From CANJXF01 sp043775015 (GTDB lineage: Bacteria; Verrucomicrobiota; Verrucomicrobiia; Limisphaerales; CANJXF01), in the NCBI GenBank assembly GCA_043775015.1, contig JAYVSV010000012.1:1-23093 (forward strand): a stretch of DNA of 23,093 nt. Direction: 5' to 3'. Below, one piece after another: positions 7,901 through 15,643 of the stretch. How positions within the stretch are numbered: the first letter of the stretch is position 1; every line of letters begins with the position of its first letter. The notes below the pieces were generated by a model. It ran no database searches, was not told the DNA's origin, and saw only the letters and a program-made list of their open reading frames with translations. A program made the position numbers and the translations under genes.

Positions 7901-10900
7901 GGAAACGAGAACGGGATGGATGTCCTGTCGCTCGTCAAGGCCACTGTTCTCGAATCGCACGCACATCTTGATTGCCCTTTTGAAAAAGTTGTTGAAGCGG
8001 TCAATCCGGAGCGGCATCAGCATCGGAATCCGATCTATAACGTTGCCTTCCTGCTCCAGAATTTTCCGCGGCTCGTCCTCGCCACACCGCAGCTCACCGG
8101 GACCTTTCTCTCCGTTGATCCCGACGCCGCCTTGCTGGATTTGAGATTCGTGGCGGAAGAGAACGACCAGGGCATCTCAATGCGGTGTGAATATCGAACG
8201 GACATGTTCGAAGCCCAAACGATTGAGCAACTTCTGTCTTCGTTTTGCGCGACGCTCGCAGCTTTGGTCGAACGCCCGGAAACGACGTTGGCTGATTTCA
8301 CTCTCTCGGATGGACTCGAACGCCAGGCGGAAAAGGCACGGGCTCAATTGGAAAAGGACGTGGTCGCGGTTTCGGCCACGTTCACCGCTGAGCCGCTGGA
8401 GGAACCGCTCGGTTTTTGGATGAAGGAACTGGATCTGCCGGTGGAAATCCAGTTTGCGCCCTACAATCAGGTGTTTCAGCAACTGCTCGATCCGGCCAGC
8501 GTGCTGGCGCTCAACCGGCGTGGACTTAACGTCCTTCTGATTCGAATGGAGGATTGGTTGCGGACGGAGGGAGATGCCGTTCCTGAGTCTGATTTGGATT
8601 TCAAGAAAAAGGTCGAGCAGAACCTACGCCAGTTCATTCTGGCGCTGAAGTCCGGCACCGCGCGTGGGGCAACATCCCATCTGGTTTGTTTTTGTCCATC
8701 CGCTAAGGCGATTTCAGCCGTGCCGCAATACGCGGACATTTTCCGGCAAATGGAACAGAGTGCGGTTCGGGAGCTGGCTGGCTTAAGCGGCGTGCAGGTG
8801 ATTACGACGGAGAAGTTATTCGCGCTGTATCCTGTGCCGGAACATTACGACCCGCAGGGCGACGAGCTTGGTCACATTCCCTATACACCCGCCTTCTTCG
8901 CGGCGCTGGCAACGATGATTGCCCGTCGGTTCCACACGCTGAAACGTCCGGCGTACAAAGTGATCGCGCTCGATTGTGATCAAACGTTGTGGACTGGAGT
9001 TTGTGGAGAGGATGGACCGGACGGAATTCAATTGGATCCGCCGCGGCGAGCGTTGCAGGAATTCATGCGCGCGCAACTCGATGCGGGGCGTCTGCTCTGC
9101 CTGTGCAGCAAGAACAATGAAGCGGATGTCAGTGCGGTTTTCGAACAGCACTCCGAAATGCCTTTGCGGCGCGAGGATTTCGTCGCGTCGCGGATCAACT
9201 GGCAGCCCAAGTCGGAGAACCTCAAGTCGCTGGCCACAGAACTGAAGCTCGGGCTCGACAGTTTTATTTTCGTGGATGACAACCCGGTGGAATGCGCGGA
9301 AGTAGAAGCCAATTGCCCCGAAGTCTTGACGCTGCTGCTGCCCGCCACGGTCGAGGCCATCCCGCAGTTCTTGAAGCACTGCTGGGCAATGGATCGTTCG
9401 AAAGCAACAGCGGAGGACAGGAAGAGAACGTCTCTCTATAGACAGAATGAGCAAAGGGAGCAACTGCGGACGCAATCGCCGGGTCTGGCTGATTTCGTGG
9501 CTGGTCTGGATTTGAAAGTGCAGATCGCCGCGCTCGCACCGGATGATTTACCCCGCGTGGTGCAACTGACGCTTCGCACCAACCAGTTCAACACCACGAC
9601 CCGCCGCCGAACTGAGGCGGAGATCCAGAAACGTCAGAATGACGAAGGCTACACCGTATTGACCGCCTCGGTGAGTGATCGGTTTGGTGATTATGGACTG
9701 GTTGGCGCCGTCATCTACAAAATCGAAGCGGAGGCGCTTGCGGTGGAGACATTGTTGCTTAGTTGCCGCGTATTGGGCCGGGGAGTCGAACATCAAATTC
9801 TTTCGCACCTCGGACGAATCGCTGAAGAGCGCGGGGTTGCCTTTGTTGACGTCCACTTCGTGGCGTCGGCCAAAAACCAGCCGGCCCTTGATTTTCTACA
9901 AAATATTGGCGGACTATTCCGGCAGGCTTTGAATGGAGGATATGTATTCCATTTTCCAACGGAGTTCGCATCTGCCCTGAAATTCAAACCGCAGAATCAG
10001 GAATCGATTGAGGCTCCGTTGCGCGTCGTCATGCCCTCCGATTTGAATGTAAACAGCGCTCATAGATTTTCCCGCTACCAATGGATCGCTCGGGAAGCGG
10101 ATGACGCCGACAAGATTGTGCAGATGATCGAGGCCAAGGCTTTGGTCCGGCCAGGAGCGCATCTGGCTGGGACCGCGCCGTATTCCGACGTCGAACGGCA
10201 ACTTTGCGGGATCTGGGAGAAATTGTTGCGCGTGAAACACGTCGGGATTCACGACAATTTTTTTGACCTGGGCGGCCATTCATTGCTGGCGGTGCGGATG
10301 TTTGCGCAAGTCGAGAAGCTCCTTGAAAAAAAACTACCGGTGGTCACGATTTTTCAGTCACCGACGATTGATCAACTGGCCAGAGTGATTGGGGAAGGCG
10401 AGTCCGAATCAGCGCACCCCAATCTGGTCCCGATTCAGCCGTGCGGCTCGAAGCCGCCGCTGTTTCTGGTTCATGGCGCCGGCGGCGACGTGCTCTGGGG
10501 CTACGCCAACCTCGCCCATCACACCGATTCGGAGCAACCAATCTACGGCATTCAGGCCTGCGGCGATGAGGAGTTCGCAACGCTGGAGGACATGGCTGCG
10601 TATTACGTGGGGAAGGTGCGGGCGTTTCAACCGAGCGGGCCGTATCACCTGGGGGGTTATTGCTTCGGCGGAAACGTGGCACAGGAGATGGCGCGGCAAC
10701 TGGAGGCGCAAGGTGAATCGACCGCGTTGCTGGCCCTGCTCGATTGCGCGCCGTCCAATCGCGGTTATGAAAGCATTCAGTGGCGGCCCCGGCTGGCCGT
10801 TGATTTCGCGCGCAACCTGGGAATCTGGTTCGACAATTTCTTCCAATTGAAACCGGAGGAGCGGCGCAGTCTCATTCTGCGCAAGCTGCGGACCCTGCCG

Positions 10901-11275
10901 CGCAAAGGCTGGGAACGACTGCGCGGCCGACATTCTCCCGAAGGCTTCGACCTGGAGGAATTCATCGACACGACTCACGTTTCCGAACGCGAGACGCGCC
11001 TGTGGAAGAATCATCTGCGGCTGCTGGTGCGGCACACATCGGGACCGTATTCCGGACCCGTCAGCCTATTCCGAACGCGCGGGCATCCGTTGTTGTGTTC
11101 GTTCGAGGACGATTTCGGTTGGGGAAAACTGGCGGCGCACGTCGCCGTCCGGAAGATCCCCGGCTCGCACGAAGGAATTTTTATGGAACCTCACGTCCGG
11201 GTCGCGGCTGGCGAATTAAATCAGGCCTTGCGTGCTGTGCAAGAGGACAAAAATGCGGTGCTCATCTCGTTATGA
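4985..11275 (+). CDS. Nonribosomal peptide synthetase, A-PCP-C-FkbH-PCP-TE
   Basis: The protein is about 2096 residues from ATG 4985; the frame opens at 4838, but the extra 49 residues lie over intergenic inverted repeats. Residues 45-72 resemble the tail of a C-A linker, with no preceding condensation domain. Adenylation domain (73-570): YTSGSTGKPKG, YGPTETT, YRTGDLARW, NGKLDRK; my reading of the ten pocket residues is DLFNNALTYK, suggesting Ala or Gly. PCP1: pantetheine serine S613 in GGDSL. Condensation domain (672-1110): HHTVSDG, H805-G811. FkbH-like HAD unit (about 1140-1700): D1330-x-D1332-x-T1334, CSKNN, FVDDNP and an NQFNTTTRR-type C-terminal part; such units dephosphorylate 1,3-bisphosphoglycerate and load glyceryl on a carrier. 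PCP2: S1766 in GGHSL. Thioesterase (1825-2090): C1893 in GYCFGG, with a later Asp and the SHEG His. Its stop overlaps the ABC exporter start. Confidence 0.95.
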   Translation: MKIEMKADAQGSVLDEPHVQLHVEELTPCLQETRDNRAAAENADVSKLLSAQERRQLLVDWNATHLDYPRTATLIQLFEAQVARTPEATAVIAGDSRLSYRELNERANKLAHHLGNLGVGPEILVGLCLERSEWILVGILGILKAGGAYVPMDPAYPKDRLAFMLDDANAPVLVTEQHLLAHFPSVSKASTRCVVRLDADWKDIKNCSVKNLSLKAIADNLAYVIYTSGSTGKPKGVAIEHRAPVALMYWAKKVFSSDELSGVLAATSMCFDLSIFEMFVPLSWGGTVILAKNAMALADLPAAGEVTLVNTVPSAMRELLRVKGVPDSVRVVNLAGEPLATVLVDQIYSETAAAKVYDLYGPTETTTYSTGGLRKAGETATIGRPLANEQAYVLDASLQPAPIGVPGELYIGGDGLARGYLHRPELTAEKFIPNPFRNGDAVERLYRTGDLARWRADGNLEFLGRLDHQVKIRGFRIELGEVEAALRLHPQVSEAVIIAHDPQAGDKRLAAYVVARFGQRLQAGDLRQFLRERLPEHMVPSDFVFLDALPLTPNGKLDRKALPSVEVNRATVSGEFVAPRTPAEATVAGIWCEVLGLKQVGIQDSFFELGGDSLLAIQVVSRLRETFRVEVPLTGLFEASTVAALAEGLTTARWGVGRSPAPTLAPALREEHLPLSFSQQSLWFIDQLEPGSFAYNVPAAVVLEGLLDVGVLQECLNAIRSRHEILRTTFTSMDGEPAQVVSLDSTLALSSVNLRELASAERAIQTQQMISAEAQRPFDLARGPLIRCTLLRLEERKQVLVVVMHHTVSDGWSITIFFRELAALYAARIDGQAEDLPKLPIQYADYAIWQRGWLRGEVLEKHLDYWRKKLASAPASLSLPADHPGAVTSAPRGAHHLVALSQPVVESLQGLNRRQGTTSFMTLLAALAIVLSKWTRQSDLVVGTVAAGRTRREVENLVGCFMNFLSLRLNFAGNENGMDVLSLVKATVLESHAHLDCPFEKVVEAVNPERHQHRNPIYNVAFLLQNFPRLVLATPQLTGTFLSVDPDAALLDLRFVAEENDQGISMRCEYRTDMFEAQTIEQLLSSFCATLAALVERPETTLADFTLSDGLERQAEKARAQLEKDVVAVSATFTAEPLEEPLGFWMKELDLPVEIQFAPYNQVFQQLLDPASVLALNRRGLNVLLIRMEDWLRTEGDAVPESDLDFKKKVEQNLRQFILALKSGTARGATSHLVCFCPSAKAISAVPQYADIFRQMEQSAVRELAGLSGVQVITTEKLFALYPVPEHYDPQGDELGHIPYTPAFFAALATMIARRFHTLKRPAYKVIALDCDQTLWTGVCGEDGPDGIQLDPPRRALQEFMRAQLDAGRLLCLCSKNNEADVSAVFEQHSEMPLRREDFVASRINWQPKSENLKSLATELKLGLDSFIFVDDNPVECAEVEANCPEVLTLLLPATVEAIPQFLKHCWAMDRSKATAEDRKRTSLYRQNEQREQLRTQSPGLADFVAGLDLKVQIAALAPDDLPRVVQLTLRTNQFNTTTRRRTEAEIQKRQNDEGYTVLTASVSDRFGDYGLVGAVIYKIEAEALAVETLLLSCRVLGRGVEHQILSHLGRIAEERGVAFVDVHFVASAKNQPALDFLQNIGGLFRQALNGGYVFHFPTEFASALKFKPQNQESIEAPLRVVMPSDLNVNSAHRFSRYQWIAREADDADKIVQMIEAKALVRPGAHLAGTAPYSDVERQLCGIWEKLLRVKHVGIHDNFFDLGGHSLLAVRMFAQVEKLLEKKLPVVTIFQSPTIDQLARVIGEGESESAHPNLVPIQPCGSKPPLFLVHGAGGDVLWGYANLAHHTDSEQPIYGIQACGDEEFATLEDMAAYYVGKVRAFQPSGPYHLGGYCFGGNVAQEMARQLEAQGESTALLALLDCAPSNRGYESIQWRPRLAVDFARNLGIWFDNFFQLKPEERRSLILRKLRTLPRKGWERLRGRHSPEGFDLEEFIDTTHVSERETRLWKNHLRLLVRHTSGPYSGPVSLFRTRGHPLLCSFEDDFGWGKLAAHVAVRKIPGSHEGIFMEPHVRVAAGELNQALRAVQEDKNAVLISL

Positions 11276-12927
11276 AACTTTTCAAATTCATCCTCCAACG
11301 GTGTCGCGGCATTTTCTTTTGGACGGCGCTGACCGCCGTGGTGAGCGGCGCCTGCAACGCCGGCTTGATCGCGACCGTCAACGCCGCCTTGAACGAGCAA
11401 GGGACTCAGACGCTCATCATCGCGGGGTTCGTGGCTCTCGGACTCGGGCGGCTGGGGAGCAGCTATTACTCGCAGATGATCTCGGTGCGCTTCTCGCAGG
11501 GCATGACGGCAAAACTCCGGCGCGATCTCGTGCAGGCGATCCTGCGCGCGCCATTGCGGGAACTGGAGAAACTCGGCACGCCACGGCTGCTGGTCGCGCT
11601 GACGGATGACGTCTATCACGTGACGCAGGCGTTCCTGGCGATTCCAACCATCGCGGTAAATCTCGCGTTGCTGCTGGGCGGCGCGGTTTATCTGGCGTGG
11701 TTGTCGTGGCAGATGCTGGCGGGGCTTTGCATCTTGATTGTGTTTGGAACCATCGGTCATCGGTTGCTGGTGCGGGGCGCGTTTCGCTCTCTATATTCCG
11801 CCCGTGAAGAGGAGGATAAATTATTCGGGCATTTTCGCGCGCTGACGGAGGGGATCAAGGAATTAAAATTGCATCGCCGCCGCAGCGGCATCTTCGCTTC
11901 GCGGGATATTCAACAAACGACCGCAGGCTACGAACGTCACAATGTTGCCGCCGAAAAGCGTTTTGCCCTCGCCACGCATTGGAGCCATTTGCTGTTCTAC
12001 CTGCTGATTGGAGCCATCCTTTTCATCCTGCCGGGTTTCACCAAGGTGGGGCCGCATACATTGACGGGCTATGTGATCACAGCGCTTTACCTGATGGGAC
12101 CACTCGCCGGTGTGCTGGGCAGCTTCTCGCTGTTTGGTCGTGCGAACATTGCGCTGGAGAAGATCGAGCAACTGGGAATTTCACTCGTGGCCCGCGCGCC
12201 GGAAACGAATGGGGCCGCGCGACTGGACCCGCAACCGACCTTCAGCCGGCTGGAGTTGATTGGCGTCACCCACTCGTATCATCGCGAGAAGGAGGACAGC
12301 CATTTCATGATCGGGCCGCTGAATCTCGCGTTTCAACCGGGCGAATTGGTGTTCCTCGTTGGTGGCAACGGCAGCGGCAAATCAACGCTCGCGAAAATTG
12401 TTCTGGGCCTCTATCCGCCGGAGTCGGGCGAGATTCGGGTGGACGGCAAATTAATCACAGACCAGAACCGGGATGATTACCGTCAGCTTTTCACCGCAGT
12501 GTTCTCCGACTTTCATGTCTTCGATACGTTGCTCGGCTTGGAACATCCAGATCTGGATGCGCGGGCGCGCGATTACCTTGTCCAATTGCATCTCGATCAT
12601 AAAGTCAAAGTGAGCGATGGAATGCTCTCCACCGTTGCGCTCTCGCAGGGGCAGCGCAAACGGCTGGCTCTTCTCACCGCCTATCTGGAAGACCGCCCGT
12701 TCTATCTCTTCGATGAATGGGCTTCGGATCAAGACCCGTTGTTCAAAGACATCTTCTACACGCAGTTGTTGCCGGAACTCAAAGCGCGCGGCAAGACGGT
12801 GCTGGTCATCACGCATGACGACCATTACTTCGATCTCGCCGACCGGATTCTGAAACTGGATTACGGCAAAATTGTGGATAACAAGCGGGACGCCACAGAA
12901 TTATATGAACCACTGCTGCAGGCTTGA
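11272..12927 (+). CDS. SyrD/PvdE-type peptide ABC exporter (fused membrane and ATPase domains)
   Basis: The 551-residue protein starts at ATG 11272, which overlaps the synthetase TGA as ATGA; the frame is open upstream only through the synthetase gene. Residues 1-330 contain about six hydrophobic segments forming an ABC exporter transmembrane domain. Residues 340-545 are the ATPase: Walker A GGNGSGKST (about 364-372), signature LSQGQ (457-461), Walker B FYLFDEW with catalytic E482, and switch H515. The DEWASDQDP stretch is characteristic of the cyclic-peptide/siderophore half-transporters SyrD and PvdE. It would dimerise in the inner membrane and export the synthetase product or an intermediate to the periplasm. 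Location between the synthetase and its PPTase strongly supports that role; the substrate itself is inference. Confidence 0.94.
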   Translation: MKLFKFILQRCRGIFFWTALTAVVSGACNAGLIATVNAALNEQGTQTLIIAGFVALGLGRLGSSYYSQMISVRFSQGMTAKLRRDLVQAILRAPLRELEKLGTPRLLVALTDDVYHVTQAFLAIPTIAVNLALLLGGAVYLAWLSWQMLAGLCILIVFGTIGHRLLVRGAFRSLYSAREEEDKLFGHFRALTEGIKELKLHRRRSGIFASRDIQQTTAGYERHNVAAEKRFALATHWSHLLFYLLIGAILFILPGFTKVGPHTLTGYVITALYLMGPLAGVLGSFSLFGRANIALEKIEQLGISLVARAPETNGAARLDPQPTFSRLELIGVTHSYHREKEDSHFMIGPLNLAFQPGELVFLVGGNGSGKSTLAKIVLGLYPPESGEIRVDGKLITDQNRDDYRQLFTAVFSDFHVFDTLLGLEHPDLDARARDYLVQLHLDHKVKVSDGMLSTVALSQGQRKRLALLTAYLEDRPFYLFDEWASDQDPLFKDIFYTQLLPELKARGKTVLVITHDDHYFDLADRILKLDYGKIVDNKRDATELYEPLLQA

Positions 12928-13702
12928 GGTTTGTCAGTTGTCACCAGGGAAAGTGGCCGCTTCTGTGGCCGCAGCGGATTTGTGCTGGCAACCTTCAGCC
13001 GGTTCGCTGACTTTGGCTTCTGGTGAAATTCATATGTGGCGCGTCCAACTCGATCAGCGGGCGGCACGGCTTGGTTTGTTCACGGCGCTGCTTTCCGAAG
13101 CGGAGTACCTGCGCGCTGGCCGATACCATTTTGCGATAGACCGTGACCGATTCATTCAGAGGCGCGGATTTCTCCGTTTGATTCTGGGCCATTATCTGGG
13201 CGGCGAGCCGGGGCAACTTCGATTCGCTGTCGGCTCCCATGGAAAACCGGCCTTGTCCTTTCCGGCTGGAACCGGATTACACTTCAACCTTTCACATTCC
13301 AGTGGGCTGGTGCTCTATGCGGTGACTCGCGGCGGAGAAATTGGCATTGACGTGGAACGCGTCCGCGACATCAAGGAAGCTGAATCCATCGCCACGCATT
13401 TTTTTTCCGCGCGCGACGTCGCCGAGTTGCGTTCATTGCCCAAACACGAACGGCCCGAAGCCTTCCTCAAAGGCTGGACATGTCTGGAAGCTTGCGCGAA
13501 AGCCAGCGGTCGGGGAATCGCTGAAACTCCGAATCCGGTCAGAGTCCTGCTGGCGCATAGGCAGGCGGATCGCGTCTTGAACTGGCGCGAAAATTTCCAC
13601 ACCCCGACCAGCCTACTCTACGATTTGTTGCCCGCGCCTGGTTATGTCGCCACGCTGGCTTATCAGCGCTTATCCGCAAATAGTGACCGCGAGCCGCACT
13701 AA
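12905..13702 (+). CDS. Sfp-type 4'-phosphopantetheinyl transferase
   Basis: It transfers phosphopantetheine from CoA to carrier-protein serines, so it should activate S613 and S1766 of the synthetase encoded two genes upstream. Sfp-family signatures are present in order: WRVQLD near the N-terminus, RFIQRRGFLR, GKPALSF, FNLSHSSG, GIDVERVRD with the Mg-binding acidic residues, FF...ELRSL, and WTCLEACAKASGRGI. The last motif normally reads W-T-x-K-E-A; here Leu replaces Lys while Glu is kept. Start choice is uncertain: ATG 12905 lies 23 bp inside the exporter gene and gives 265 residues. GTG at 12953 or ATG at 13034 would remove an N-terminal stretch with little family resemblance. It is the last gene of the three-gene cassette. 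Confidence 0.93.
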   Translation: MNHCCRLEVCQLSPGKVAASVAAADLCWQPSAGSLTLASGEIHMWRVQLDQRAARLGLFTALLSEAEYLRAGRYHFAIDRDRFIQRRGFLRLILGHYLGGEPGQLRFAVGSHGKPALSFPAGTGLHFNLSHSSGLVLYAVTRGGEIGIDVERVRDIKEAESIATHFFSARDVAELRSLPKHERPEAFLKGWTCLEACAKASGRGIAETPNPVRVLLAHRQADRVLNWRENFHTPTSLLYDLLPAPGYVATLAYQRLSANSDREPH

Positions 13703-13840
13703 CAAAACCTGACGTGTCGCAGGGCGTCTGCAAAAAACAGTCAGATCGCGTGTTGACCAGTAGCCATTGACCAGGTTCCCACCACATTGGATGGAAACTT
13801 GTTTCCGCCATCTCTGATGGACGCGCGCAGCGCCGGGCTT

Positions 13841-14782
13841 TCAAGGGTTAGGTGGATTATCGCAACTGCTGATGTGAATCTGAAAATTCCCGTCGATGAT
13901 GGGTACTGTTACGACATTCACCGGATTGTTGGTATCTCCGCTGACCAATAACAATGTAGTCCCGGAACCATCATAAACGCGGAGATAATAGCGATCAATC
14001 AGATCGACATCCTTCGCGCCTTTGCTGCCGGGTTCATTGCGATCCTCAAAACGTGCCTGGAAGGACACGGTGCCATAATCCGCTTTATTGCCTTGGATGC
14101 CCTTTAACCGACCTGTCCCGGTGCATTCAAGAAAGTTGAACGGCGTCTTTGGAGAAGTTTAACCCGCCGGAATTCCTGGAACATTGCCACACCTGACCAC
14201 CTTGATTGACTTGGCCTGGAAATGGAGGTTGAGGATCCGATCAACATGGTTCCAGTTACCTCCGTCCCCGGCCGTCGGACTGCAACCCGGATTGATATTC
14301 CCGCCAAAAGAAAGATTGGGTGTTCGTGATCCCGTCTTGGATTTGGCCTGGCGGCGCGCCGTGGAAGTGACAGGTCGTGGAGAGGTTATTGCGCCTCCTC
14401 CCGTCAACCAGCACGCACCGTCTTCACAAACGGAACTGTCCACTCCCCAATTGATGGTCACTATTACCGCCGTATAGGTTGTCACAAAGTTGACTGGCGC
14501 GGGAATGGTGGCATCCGACGGCAAGGTGCTGGCATCGAGAGTTGCGACGAAGGATCCTGGCGCGTTCGGCAGTTCGACGAGATAGCGTCCATCGGAATCG
14601 GTGTAGTCGAAGCCTTCGAATGCTCCCTGGCTGCTAGCCCCTAAAACCGCAACCTTGACACCGGGATAAACGGATCCATTTGGACAACGAACCTGCCCTT
14701 CAACGTGCCAGGCATAAGCCCTTGCACCTGAAATCAAGCTCAGTACCAAAACACTCAAGACAAATAATCTCATGGCTTTCAT
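13841..14782 (-). pseudogene. Secreted repeat-type beta protein gene interrupted by an in-frame TAA
   Basis: From ATG 14782 (or 14773) the reading gives a signal peptide (MRLFVLSVLVLSLISGARAYA) and a CarboxypepD_reg/SdrD-B-like beta domain (VEGQVRCPNGS, YTDSDGRYLVELP). A Cys-containing TGGG segment and RTPNLSFGGN...WNHV...LHFQAKSIKVVRCGN follow, ending at TAA 14159-14161. Immediately beyond that stop, in the same frame, the sequence continues without a break as TSPKTPFNFLE, GTGRLKGIQGNKADYG and VSFQARFEDRNEPGS to the stop at 13841. The two halves together look like one protein of about 313 residues. One substitution (for example TCA to TAA) would explain the split. It may be a recent pseudogene, a read-through stop or a sequencing error. 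The extracellular function is unknown. Confidence 0.7.
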
Positions 14783-14817
14783 AATGTAATTTCGTTCTTT
14801 GCGGTTCGACTCAGACC

Positions 14818-14843
14818 CCGGCGGAAGTTACGCCTCCCGCCGG
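14818..14843. terminator. GC-rich hairpin downstream of the PRC-barrel gene
   Basis: CCGGCGG (14818-14824) pairs perfectly with CCGCCGG (14837-14843) around a 12-nt loop. It lies between the PRC-barrel stop (14871) and the next minus-strand gene start (14782). On the minus strand no T-run follows; on the plus strand a T6 run comes about 8 nt later, but no gene ends there on that strand. It may be a 3'-end hairpin of the PRC-barrel transcript, not a standard intrinsic terminator. Confidence 0.3.
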
Positions 14844-14870
14844 AGCGAATCATTTTTTGTTCGTCGATGA

Positions 14871-15545
14871 TTATGGCTGCGTATTGTTCTGCGGATTGAT
14901 CTGCTTCGTATTATTTAACGGCTGATCCGGTTGCGGGTTGTTGTTCTGCCTGTCCTTGTCTTGATCTTGGATGCGCCGATTAAGTTCCAGCGTGTTGTTG
15001 ATGCTGGGGTTGGTCGGTGGCTGGAGCTGCTGGATTTCAGCGCCCCATGCAGGGTTGCCCATGTCCGGCCAGTTGGATTTGTTGAAGCCCTCGGAGCGCT
15101 CGAACTTGTCCTTGTCAACGTTGAGAGTCAGCGACATCCCGTCCGAACTGGGCTGAAGGGCCCGCAGCGGCACGGCGTGCAGTTTCTCAGGTTTGAGCAG
15201 TCCCGAACTGACACCCAGAACGCAGTAGGCCACGCGGTCCGAACTGAAGTTGATCACCACGTCCCGAATTTTTCCCACGTCTTCGCCCTTTTGGTTCTTG
15301 ACCGTGGTTCCGATCAGGGAACTGGCTTTGTTGATCTTCATCGGTAGTGAAGCGGACTGGGTGCTGTAGCTGGTGTCGCCGGGCCTTTTGTCCAACGGAT
15401 TCTGCGCGTCCGGTTGTCCTGGCACTTGATTCTGCGCTTGAGTTGGTGCAGGCGGGGTGTCTTGAGCGACCAGCCAGCCGCTGCTGGCAGCCAGCAGCAC
15501 GGCGACTAGCGCGGCTCGTTTAAGGAATGGAGTATTTTTTTTCAT
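14871..15545 (-). CDS. Secreted or periplasmic PRC-barrel domain protein
   Basis: The protein is 224 residues from ATG 15545, placing a lysine-led signal peptide (MKKNTPFLKRAALVAVLLAA, then SSGWLVAQ) at the N-terminus. A Pro/Gln/Asn-rich linker follows. A PRC-barrel then runs from about residue 69 to 150 (ASSLIGTTVKNQKGEDVGKI, then VVINFSSDRVAYCVL and LHAVPLRAL). The C-terminal tail is rich in Asn, Gln, Asp and Pro. PRC-barrels are small beta folds found in RNA-processing, photosynthetic and stress-related envelope proteins; here the role is unknown. The frame is open upstream to 15623, but that would cross a perfect dyad and the likely 5' leader, so the shorter start is preferred. A sigma-70-like promoter lies upstream at 15644-15672. 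Confidence 0.88.
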   Translation of the reverse strand: MKKNTPFLKRAALVAVLLAASSGWLVAQDTPPAPTQAQNQVPGQPDAQNPLDKRPGDTSYSTQSASLPMKINKASSLIGTTVKNQKGEDVGKIRDVVINFSSDRVAYCVLGVSSGLLKPEKLHAVPLRALQPSSDGMSLTLNVDKDKFERSEGFNKSNWPDMGNPAWGAEIQQLQPPTNPSINNTLELNRRIQDQDKDRQNNNPQPDQPLNNTKQINPQNNTQP

Positions 15546-15613
15546 GTTGTTCTTTGTTTCGATGTTTCGTTGTTTAACTTGTGTTTGCTTCTCAAGGACG
15601 TTTTGCCCTGTTT

Positions 15614-15633
15614 GGAAAACCAACTGGTTTTCC
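15614..15633. promoter_or_regulatory. Perfect 9-bp dyad just downstream of the PRC-barrel promoter
   Basis: GGAAAACCA (15614-15622) and TGGTTTTCC (15625-15633) form a perfect inverted repeat with a 2-nt centre. If the promoter at 15644-15672 is real, transcription would begin near 15637 and the dyad would occupy about +4 to +23. That placement suits a repressor operator; a 2-nt loop is too tight for a full RNA hairpin unless the inner pairs open. Confidence 0.5.
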
Positions 15634-15643
15634 TGTTCTCTAT

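Noticed and set aside
8816..9475. Long antisense open frame (219 codons) inside the synthetase gene
   Set aside because: It mirrors the FkbH coding region with strong motif conservation on the plus strand; high-GC third-position bias produces such shadows. Similar antisense frames at 10409-11035 and 648-1382 were dropped for the same reason.
12928..13033. Separate small gene between exporter and PPTase
   Set aside because: The sequence is in frame with the PPTase and is better explained as its uncertain N-terminus or leader.
13793..13806. Palindrome GGAAAC-TT-GTTTCC between the PPTase gene and the interrupted gene
   Set aside because: The 2-nt loop and lack of a T-run make it a poor terminator; a 6-bp palindrome in 140 bp is expected by chance often enough.
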